Assembly (NCBI GenBank): GCA_001557035.1
Contig: LSKJ01000052.1
Location: forward strand, 1 to 13,817
Length of the DNA stretch: 13,817 nucleotides
Source: Rhodospirillaceae bacterium CCH5-H10
GTDB lineage: Bacteria; Pseudomonadota; Alphaproteobacteria; Reyranellales; Reyranellaceae
Direction of reading: 5' to 3'
In this document: positions 7,935 through 13,817 of the stretch, one piece after another
Layout: each line of letters opens with the position of its first letter
Numbering within the stretch: position 1 is the stretch's first letter
Made by a program: the position numbers and the translations under genes
Notes under the pieces: generated by a model
What the model was told of the DNA's origin: nothing
What the model saw: only the letters and a program-made list of their open reading frames with translations
Database searches by the model: none

Positions 7935-9916
7935 TTGAGCGCCGCGCCACTTTCAGAGTGGATGATGTTCGCACAGATAAAATTGCAGATAAAGTGCAAT
8001 TAATGATGCGTCTGCCGGATGACATGCCGGCAGGTTGCTGGCTGCGTCTCCGTTATCGAATGGCGCTGTGCCGGTCGGCCGCGCGGCCGGTCATTCGCTT
8101 CGACGTCGGCAGCGAAGAGATGCAATCCGCCATGGGGGCTGCGCTGTTCGGAACCGGTGAATGGGTGGGGCCGGTCCCTGCTCAGGCCCGTCACCTCCGG
8201 ATCGTGTTGCCGACCGGATTGCCGACCACCGGATTCTCGTTGACCTCCTGTGACGCCCTGTCGTTTCGCGAAGTTCTGACCCTTGCCGGCAGGCGGAGGC
8301 TCTGGAGGGCTGTTGCGGCGGGAGGATTGAAACTGCTGGGCCGCAAGTCGGATGCGATCAGCCTGCTGGAAGAAGTTCTGAACGCGACGCCGCTGTCGCG
8401 GTACCACGAGTGGCGCACCGGCAGCGAGCGGGACCTCGACCTGAGCGGAGTGGATGCCGGTGATGCGAACGGGGAGGCGGCCCCGCATCTCCGCGCCGTC
8501 GTCCATGTGCCCGACGGAGACGGTCGAAAACGACTGTCCGCGACATTGGCGTCACTCCAGCGTCAATCCTACCGGAACTGGTCGCTCATCCTCGTCGGCG
8601 AGGCGATGGCGCCGGCCGGCGAGCGTCCAGGGGTGTGCATCGGGGCAGCCGAGGGTGCCGAACGACTCTGGGATCGACTCGAAGCGACCGACATCGTCAT
8701 GCCGATCCTTGCCGGCGACACCGTTCCCGAGCACGCGATGGCGGCCCTTGCCCGGTTCGCCGCGTCGTGTCCCGACACGTCCCTTCTCTATGCGGATGAA
8801 GATTCGATCGGCCCCGGAGGGCGGTACATCGCGCCGGAACTGAAGCCGGACTGGAGCCCGATTCTCCACAGCGCCCGGGCCTATGTCGGGCGGGCCGTTT
8901 ACTTCCGGCGCCGCATCCTCGACGGGCAGGGCAGCATCTCGTCGGCGGATTTCATGCAACCCTCGACATGGGACGGGCTTTTCTCGCGGGCACGAGGCCC
9001 CGTAGGCCATCTTCGGCGGGTCTTGCTGACGAAGGCCGGTGAGGCACGAGGGGGCGCGAGCAGAGTTGCGATCTCGTCCCGCGTCCCGGAGGAAGGTCTG
9101 CAAGCCACCGCCACGCTCATCATTCCGACGCGCGATCGTGCCGACCTTCTCGCGGTATGTCTTGCCAGTCTGGAGAAAACCTCGCCCCGCAACTTCGAAC
9201 TGCTGATCGTCGACAATGGCAGCGAGCAGCCTGCTGCGCTCGAGTTGCTCGACCGGGCCCGGAAAAAGCCTGGTGTCCGCGTCGTCAGTGCGCCGGGGCC
9301 CTTCAATTTCGCATCTCTGTGCAATCGGGGAGCCGCGCTTGCGCAGGAGCGTGTCCTCGTCTTTCTCAACAACGATACCGAGACGATCCGCCCGGACTGG
9401 CTCTCCCGTCTCGTCGCGTGGGCGGTTCAGCCCGACGTCGGCGCGGTGGGGCCGAAACTATTGTACGGCTCCGGGCGCGTTCAACATGCGGGGCTCGTCC
9501 TCGGTCTGGGGGGATATGCGGCGCATATCGACGCCGGCGCCGGCCCCACCGACGAAGGCTATCTCGGACGCCTCTCGGTTCCGCACGAAGTCTCCGCGGT
9601 CACCGGTGCATGCCTCGTCGTCGAAAAGTGCAAGTTCGATGCGGTGGGCGGCTTCGATGAAAACAAGTATCCGATCGAGCTTGGAGACGTGGACCTCTGC
9701 CTTCGTCTGGCACAGCGCGGATGGAAGAGCGTGTTCACTCCAGAGTCGGTTCTGATACACCGCGAATCCGCATCGCGCGGCAAAGCGGGAAATGCGAGAC
9801 GCTACGCGTGGGAAAGGCGGAATTTCATGTCCGATTGGAGGGATCTCATGGCCGACGATCCTTATTTCCATCCGGCGCTGTCGCTCGCAGCGCTGCGGAC
9901 CAGTCTCGATCGCTAG
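7931..9916 (+). CDS. Two-domain family 2 glycosyltransferase (O-antigen/RfbC type)
   Basis: 661 aa, probably cytosolic and acting at the inner membrane face in building a surface glycan. Residues 1-120 look like a beta-rich accessory domain (pattern W-rl..., RPVIRFDVG, FSLTSC). Residues 185-375 are a first GT2-like domain recognised by LLYADEDSIG (285-294) and ELKPDWSP (303-310); its N-terminal nucleotide-binding strand is degenerate (LILVGEA where VDDxS-like sequence is expected). Residues 393-640 are a complete GT2 domain: ATLIIPTRDR (394-403), IVDNGSE (426-432), LNNDTE metal-site motif (479-484), ELGDVDLCLRL (583-593) with the likely catalytic acidic residue, and HRES (610-613). Start is GTG 7931, the first possible start after an in-frame TGA at 7889; a weak GGCAGG lies just upstream. 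Donor and acceptor sugars cannot be told. It is the first gene of a three-gene run. Confidence 0.88.
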   Translation: MIERRATFRVDDVRTDKIADKVQLMMRLPDDMPAGCWLRLRYRMALCRSAARPVIRFDVGSEEMQSAMGAALFGTGEWVGPVPAQARHLRIVLPTGLPTTGFSLTSCDALSFREVLTLAGRRRLWRAVAAGGLKLLGRKSDAISLLEEVLNATPLSRYHEWRTGSERDLDLSGVDAGDANGEAAPHLRAVVHVPDGDGRKRLSATLASLQRQSYRNWSLILVGEAMAPAGERPGVCIGAAEGAERLWDRLEATDIVMPILAGDTVPEHAMAALARFAASCPDTSLLYADEDSIGPGGRYIAPELKPDWSPILHSARAYVGRAVYFRRRILDGQGSISSADFMQPSTWDGLFSRARGPVGHLRRVLLTKAGEARGGASRVAISSRVPEEGLQATATLIIPTRDRADLLAVCLASLEKTSPRNFELLIVDNGSEQPAALELLDRARKKPGVRVVSAPGPFNFASLCNRGAALAQERVLVFLNNDTETIRPDWLSRLVAWAVQPDVGAVGPKLLYGSGRVQHAGLVLGLGGYAAHIDAGAGPTDEGYLGRLSVPHEVSAVTGACLVVEKCKFDAVGGFDENKYPIELGDVDLCLRLAQRGWKSVFTPESVLIHRESASRGKAGNARRYAWERRNFMSDWRDLMADDPYFHPALSLAALRTSLDR

Positions 9917-9920
9917 AACG

Positions 9921-11453
9921 GTGCGCATCCGCTCACCCTCGCGATATGCGCCTCGGGCCGGGCAATCCCACCGGCTGCGACGCCAACTGAGGGAATTCCT
10001 TGCCGTGGCCGTCGCGTGGGTCGGCGCGGTTCTCATCGAAGGGATGGTTCTCGGGAAGATGCTCGGCGGGGTGCTGTGGCCCGCAATGGTGCATGTTCTT
10101 GCGCCGCGCCTTGCGGTTCTGGAACGCGGCTTCGACCGCGAGTTCTACCTTCGCCAGTTCAGTGACCCCCGCCAACGCCAGCGCGTCGCCCGGGCGCCGC
10201 TCCTGCACTACGCCTTGCTTGGCTGGCGGACCCTACGCGCCCCGGCGCCTGCCTTCGACCCGGCCTTCTATCAGCGGCGCAACCTCGATCGACCGTCGGG
10301 CATGGACCCGCTTTTCCATCATCTCGGAAGTACGAATCCGGGGAAATCGCCGAGGAATGAAGTCGAAGCCCGGGCCGATCGCGCGCCGTGGCGGGAAGGC
10401 GCCGGGGCGATCCTGGTGTTTCATCATGGGCGCGGCGGCGGCAGCAGCCACTTCCTCGATCTCTACGAGCGGACTCTGGAGGCGGATGGTTACAATGTCC
10501 TGCGCGCAAGAACGGTACTGCGCGCGCCAACCCTGGCCGTTGTGAACGACAGGACGTTCGATCTGGCGACCGGTCTTGCCCAACTGGTTCAGTTCGGCCG
10601 ACGGGAGAGGGTCGCGAGGCTCGTCGTGAATCACATCATCGATCGACCGACGGACATGATGGGATGGGTGCTGGATCTCGCGAAGGGCCTCGGCGTTCCC
10701 TATGAGGTCATCCTCCACGATTACTTCATGGTGTGTCCGCGGGTCGATCTCATCACGGGACACGGCGCGTTCTGCGACGTCGCGCCTCCGGAAACCTGTC
10801 TTTCGTGCGTGACCGGGTACGGGGCCGAGGCGCAGGAATTCGATCCGTTGTCGTGGCGCCGCGAACATCTGGCCTTTCTGGCGGGAGCAAGCCGCGTCAT
10901 CGCACCGAGCGACGACCTCGCGTCGCGGATGCAGCGCTTTCTCGCGAAGCCGATCACCGTGTGGGCGCCCGGTAGCGATGCGGGATTCCCGGCGGAACGG
11001 ATACCCCGCCTCGCGCCGGAAGAGCGTCTGCGTATCGTGACCCTGGGAGCGTTGAACGTCGCGAAGGGCGTCCGCGTCGTCGCCGGGCTGGCGGAGACAG
11101 CGGAAAAGGCGTCCGCACCGTTGGACATATCGGTTCTGGGTCCCGTTTCGGAGGTTCTTCCGGCCAGTGTTGCGGTGAGCGGTCCCTACCGCTCTGAAGA
11201 CCTGGAGCGACTGCTCCTGCAGGCATCGCCTCATGTCGTTCTGCTGCCGGCGATCTGGCCGGAAACCTGGTCGTTCGTTCTGACCTCCGCTTTGGAACTG
11301 GGGTTGCCGGTCGTCGTGTTCGACATCGGCGCCCCCGCGGCGCGGCTGCGGCGGCTTGGGCGCGGCCATATCCTGCAGACCGCCCTGTCGACGCAACCGG
11401 ACCAACTGCTGGCCGCGCTGCTGCAGCTGCGCGAGTCGTGGATCTTCCGATGA
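9921..11453 (+). CDS. GT-B glycosyltransferase, group 1/GT4-like, with N-terminal FD/HYL repeats
   Basis: 510 aa from GTG 9921, four bases after the previous stop. A hydrophobic stretch (about 25-60) may attach it to the membrane. Two copies of a short repeat follow (FDREFYLRQF at 71 and FDPAFYQRR at 112, each ending in a Hy/HHL segment), seen at the N-terminus of many surface-polysaccharide glycosyltransferases. The catalytic part starts at AILVFHHGRGGGSSHF (163-178). It includes LHDYFMVCPRVDL (265-277), VIAPSDDL (326-333), TLGALNVAKGV (374-384) and WPETWSFVLTSAL (446-458), then GLPVVVFDIGA. Four cysteines (272, 285, 293, 296) form a possible structural metal cluster. Where many relatives have a second Glu in the E-x7-E motif, this protein has Ser456. 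Start is uncertain: GTG 10005 has a better GAGGG upstream and would remove 28 residues. Confidence 0.85.
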   Translation: MRIRSPSRYAPRAGQSHRLRRQLREFLAVAVAWVGAVLIEGMVLGKMLGGVLWPAMVHVLAPRLAVLERGFDREFYLRQFSDPRQRQRVARAPLLHYALLGWRTLRAPAPAFDPAFYQRRNLDRPSGMDPLFHHLGSTNPGKSPRNEVEARADRAPWREGAGAILVFHHGRGGGSSHFLDLYERTLEADGYNVLRARTVLRAPTLAVVNDRTFDLATGLAQLVQFGRRERVARLVVNHIIDRPTDMMGWVLDLAKGLGVPYEVILHDYFMVCPRVDLITGHGAFCDVAPPETCLSCVTGYGAEAQEFDPLSWRREHLAFLAGASRVIAPSDDLASRMQRFLAKPITVWAPGSDAGFPAERIPRLAPEERLRIVTLGALNVAKGVRVVAGLAETAEKASAPLDISVLGPVSEVLPASVAVSGPYRSEDLERLLLQASPHVVLLPAIWPETWSFVLTSALELGLPVVVFDIGAPAARLRRLGRGHILQTALSTQPDQLLAALLQLRESWIFR

Positions 11454-13012
11454 GAGACAGGCGCTCGCCTGGGAGAATGAACGAAATCCTGCTGGAAGCG
11501 CTGGCGCGTGCAGGCCTGGCCTCCGCCACGGCGGCGATCCTGCCGGGGTGGACCGAACGCTTCTGCGAGCAGCACGGTCTTCCCCGCGGGGCGGTCGATC
11601 CCGATCATTATCGGCGCGCCTCGTCAAAGACCTTCTCATCGCCGGCGGCCGCGACACTCCATTATCTGACGATCGGCTCGTCGCAGGACTTGTCACCCCG
11701 AGCTGGCTTCTCCCCTGCTCGCTATCGACGGCTCAATCCGGATGTCGAACTCGCCGGTTACGAGCCTTTCGCTCACTGGCTCAGGTTCGGCCGGGAAGAG
11801 GGGCGGGAGGCCGAGATCCCTTCGGATCCCGCGCCCGTGGAACTCGCGCGTCTCCTCTCGCACCGTCCGCCGGACGGCAGGCACGCAAAGGTGGATGTCG
11901 TCATGCCGGTCTATGGCAGCCGCGCGCTCGCCTTGCAGGCGATCGACAGCGTGCTCGCGGCCGAGACGAGGGAGGCCTACGAACTGGTGATCGTGGACGA
12001 TGCATCGCCCGATCCGGTGCTGCGCCGCGAACTGGAGGCGCTGGCCCGAGCGGGCCTGATCACCCTGCTCGTGAACGAGCGAAATCTCGGGTTCGTGGAA
12101 TCCGTCAATCGCGGCTTTGCCGCCCATGCCGACCGCGATGTCGTCCTGCTCAACTCCGATACGAAGGTCTTTCGGGGCTGGCTCGACAGGTTGATGGCGG
12201 CCCTGCGGACGGAGCGGACCGCGACGGCGACGCCGCTCTCCAATGCCGCCACCATTCTCAGCTACCCGGCCACGCTGTGCGACAACCGCCTCCTGCCGGA
12301 TGCGCAGGTGGAGCGATGGGATGAACTCTGCGCCGGGCTCCACGAGCCGCCCGTTGAGATTCCCACGGGGGTCGGCTTCTGCATGGCGGTCAGAAGGGCG
12401 TGCCTCGATCAGATCGGTGCTTTCGACGGCGAGCGCTTCGGCCGTGGGTATGGCGAGGAGAACGATTTCTGCCTGCGGGCGACGGCGGCGGGGTGGCGCC
12501 ATGTTGCGGCGACGGGTCTTTTCGTCTGGCACCGCGGCGGGGCGTCATTCGGGAGCGAGCGCGAGGCGCTCATCGCCGCGGCCCAGGCTACCATCGAGAG
12601 GCTTCACCCGGGCTACGCCGAAACCGTGGGACAGTTCATCCGGCGGGATCCTCTTGCCGGCGTCAGGAGGGCGCTCGACGTGGCAAGGATAGGCCGCGAT
12701 CCGCGCCCGAAGCGCCTCCTTCTGGGGATAAATGCAATTCCGGCCCCGGCGGACATCCTGGAAATCGTTCTGACGCCCGACCTTCCGCCTCATCGCGGCC
12801 AGTATCGCCTCGTCCCGGTCGGCGCTGGTGGCTATCCCAACCTGCCACGCCTCGGTCCAGCGTCCTCCACGCCGGAGATGTCCATTCTTCTGCGAGATCT
12901 GGGTGTCCGGGAGTGTTACGTCGGGCAGAACGCTCAGGGTAACCTCGAATGGCTGGCCCGCCTCGAACAGGCCTGCCGGCGCAGTAGCGTCGAATGGATG
13001 TCACGGGCATGA
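11450..13012 (+). CDS. Family 2 glycosyltransferase with FD/HYL repeats and a half GT-B tail
   Basis: 520 aa. ATG 11450 overlaps the previous TGA as ATGA, implying translational coupling; GTG 11438 and ATG 11477 are alternatives. Residues 49-120 hold two copies of the short repeat also found in the previous gene; the second is clear (FSPARYRRLNPDVELAGYEP, then HWL and GREEGRE). The GT2 domain spans about 147-385: VDVVMPVYGS, IVDDASPD (181-188), NERNLGFVESVNRG, LLNSDTKV (233-240) as metal motif, GYGEENDFCLRA (344-355) with the catalytic acidic pair, and VWHRGGASFG. This is a rhamnosyl/other NDP-sugar transferase fold; the sugar is unknown. The last 100 residues (from KRLLLGINA) resemble the first half of a GT-B glycosyltransferase (YPNLPRL, LLRDLGVRECYVGQNA) but stop before the HDY..CPR segment, so that module looks cut short. 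Confidence 0.87.
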   Translation: MRDRRSPGRMNEILLEALARAGLASATAAILPGWTERFCEQHGLPRGAVDPDHYRRASSKTFSSPAAATLHYLTIGSSQDLSPRAGFSPARYRRLNPDVELAGYEPFAHWLRFGREEGREAEIPSDPAPVELARLLSHRPPDGRHAKVDVVMPVYGSRALALQAIDSVLAAETREAYELVIVDDASPDPVLRRELEALARAGLITLLVNERNLGFVESVNRGFAAHADRDVVLLNSDTKVFRGWLDRLMAALRTERTATATPLSNAATILSYPATLCDNRLLPDAQVERWDELCAGLHEPPVEIPTGVGFCMAVRRACLDQIGAFDGERFGRGYGEENDFCLRATAAGWRHVAATGLFVWHRGGASFGSEREALIAAAQATIERLHPGYAETVGQFIRRDPLAGVRRALDVARIGRDPRPKRLLLGINAIPAPADILEIVLTPDLPPHRGQYRLVPVGAGGYPNLPRLGPASSTPEMSILLRDLGVRECYVGQNAQGNLEWLARLEQACRRSSVEWMSRA

Positions 13013-13015
13013 GAG

Positions 13016-13051
13016 CAAAGTGTTGCCTAGAGGCAACAGTCCCTGACTTTG
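13016..13051 (+). terminator. Hairpin after the glycosyltransferase operon, possible terminator
   Basis: TGTTGCC (13021-13027), loop TAGA, GGCAACA (13032-13038) make a perfect 7-bp stem starting nine bases after the stop codon. Outside it, CAAAG (13016-13020) can pair with CTTTG (13047-13051) across an 8-base bulge. There is no proper T-run, so an intrinsic terminator is only possible; it may instead stabilise the mRNA 3' end. Confidence 0.4.
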
Positions 13052-13074
13052 CGGCTGCCGGGGCCCAACTGCCT

Positions 13075-13091
13075 CCGGGCAGGGCGCCCGG
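13075..13091 (+). terminator. Second GC-rich hairpin before the ompA-like gene
   Basis: CCGGGC (13075-13080), loop AGGGC, GCCCGG (13086-13091) form a 6-bp all-GC stem, followed by CTTGTGG rather than a T-tract. It could back up termination of the operon upstream. A chance hairpin is plausible in such GC-rich sequence. Confidence 0.25.
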
Positions 13092-13148
13092 CTTGTGGTA
13101 AGGTTATTGTAATACCCTCTCGTTTTACCTTCAGTGCTGGGGAGAAAT

Positions 13149-13817
13149 ATGAAGAAAGCTGGTTTGGCTCTGCTCGGTCTGGGCATGCTGCTGCCGAATG
13201 TTGCCGGTGCGCAGGCGATCAACGCTCAGGAAGGCTTCTATATCGGTGCCGGCGGCGGTGCTGCCTGGTTCATCGGTTCGAACCCGAACACGACGACCTC
13301 GACCGGCTGGTCGGCTGGCGGCAAGGTCGGTTACGACTTCGTCGGCCCGCGCCTCGAACTCGAAGCCGGCTACGGCCAGATCCCGACCTCGGCGAACATT
13401 CCGGGCACGGCCATCAATGGCAAGGTGGGCCAGCTCACCGTGATGGCAAACCTGCTGTATGACTTCATGCCGACGTCGATCATCACGCCTTATATCGGCG
13501 CCGGTGCTGGTATCGCCTTCGTCGACAGCAACTCGTCGCTGGGCAGCACGCAGTTCGCCTACCAGGCGATGCTGGGCGTCGCCTACAACGTGAGCGAACA
13601 GCTCCGCTTCATGGTGGAAGGCCGTTACGTCGGCACGACGAATCCCAGCGTCAACACGCCGATCGGCAATGTGACGTTCCAGAACCAGAACATCCTGGCG
13701 CTGGCGGGCGTGACCTACAAGTTCAACGCGCCGCCGCCGCCGCCGCCGCCGCAGGCTGCTCCGGTTGCCCCGCCGTCGTTCATGGTGTTCTTCGACTGGG
13801 ATCGCGCGAACCTGTCG
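13149..13817 (+). CDS. OmpA-family outer membrane protein, N-terminal part
   Basis: 223 residues are visible before the right edge; the gene continues. ATG 13149 follows a strong GGGGAG site. Residues 1-23 are a signal peptide (MKKAGLALLGLGMLL, cleavage near AGA/AQA at 19-23). Residues 28-193 form an 8-stranded-type beta barrel: FYIGAGGGAAWF, alternating aromatic strands, PYIGAGAGIAFVDS, and a closing LALAGVTYKF. A linker with seven prolines (195-201) then leads into FMVFFDWDRANLS, the first strand of the peptidoglycan-binding OmpA C-terminal domain. The protein anchors the outer membrane to the cell wall. Codons such as GGT, GCT and GTT are more common than in the neighbouring genes, fitting high expression. 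It has its own promoter region and is probably not functionally tied to the glycan genes. Confidence 0.92.
   Translation, partial: MKKAGLALLGLGMLLPNVAGAQAINAQEGFYIGAGGGAAWFIGSNPNTTTSTGWSAGGKVGYDFVGPRLELEAGYGQIPTSANIPGTAINGKVGQLTVMANLLYDFMPTSIITPYIGAGAGIAFVDSNSSLGSTQFAYQAMLGVAYNVSEQLRFMVEGRYVGTTNPSVNTPIGNVTFQNQNILALAGVTYKFNAPPPPPPPQAAPVAPPSFMVFFDWDRANLS
13731..13751 (+). repeat. (CCG)7 trinucleotide repeat in the proline linker
   Basis: Seven identical CCG codons in a row encode seven prolines between the barrel and the peptidoglycan-binding domain. A repeat in units of three can gain or lose copies without shifting the frame, so linker length may vary between strains. Confidence 0.85.

Larger units (their letters stand above)
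13013..13148. other. Gap between glycosyltransferase operon and ompA-like gene
   Basis: 136 bp. Two hairpins (listed separately) lie just after the operon. The right part, from 13093, turns AT-rich (includes TAATAC at 13110-13115, a possible -10 without a well-placed -35) and probably carries the promoter of the OmpA-family gene. The ribosome binding site GGGGAG is at 13139-13144, four bases before ATG 13149. Confidence 0.45.

Noticed and set aside
9792..9920. ATG 9792 as start of the GT-B glycosyltransferase
   Set aside because: It would overlap the preceding glycosyltransferase by 125 bases, and the added residues are shadow-like. Starts at 9921 or 10005 avoid this.
10233..11696. 487-codon minus-strand frame opposite the GT-B glycosyltransferase
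   Set aside because: It is antisense to a clear glycosyltransferase, crosses two genes, and has Arg-rich composition without motifs.
13009..13101. 30-codon frame beginning ATGA at the end of the third glycosyltransferase
   Set aside because: The overlap looks like coupling, but the frame runs through both hairpins and its peptide (MRAKCCLEATVPDF...) has no recognisable feature.

Overview
The window comes from a GC-rich Gram-negative bacterium, most likely an alphaproteobacterium. The signs are the OmpA-type outer-membrane gene with a proline-rich linker, strong G/C preference at third codon positions, and the style of the glycosyltransferases; the order is uncertain (Rhodospirillales-like is a guess). 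No tRNA, rRNA, CRISPR array, insertion sequence or phage gene was seen.

Layout. The left 7.6 kb is a minus-strand operon: a single-module iterative type I polyketide/fatty acid synthase of about 2472 aa (206-7624). Its stop overlaps by ATGA the start of an alpha-oxoamine-synthase-like PLP enzyme, of which only the first 69 residues are present (1-209). Next comes a divergent, AT-richer intergenic region (7625-7930) with a perfect extended -10 promoter pointing right, a dyad next to it, and a 24-codon upstream ORF whose stop overlaps the GTG start of the next gene. Then three tightly packed plus-strand glycosyltransferase genes follow (7931-9916, 9921-11453, 11450-13012): a double-domain GT2, a GT4-like GT-B enzyme, and a GT2 with a half GT-B tail. 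After a 136-bp gap holding two hairpins, an OmpA-family gene begins at 13149 and runs off the right edge.

How it may work together. The synthase has KS, AT, DH, a degenerate methyltransferase, ER, KR and ACP, and no thioesterase. It should therefore make a largely or fully reduced acyl chain that stays on the ACP. The coupled PLP enzyme is the obvious candidate for release, by decarboxylative condensation with an amino acid to give a 2-amino-3-ketone (sphingoid-like) lipid. The pair resembles, as I recall it, rkpA-rkpG of rhizobial capsular (K-antigen) polysaccharide loci. With the glycosyltransferases alongside, the window looks like part of a surface glycan or glycolipid locus with a dedicated PKS-made lipid. 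Domain calls rest on visible motifs. The lipid product, the release mechanism and the link between the two divergent operons are inference.
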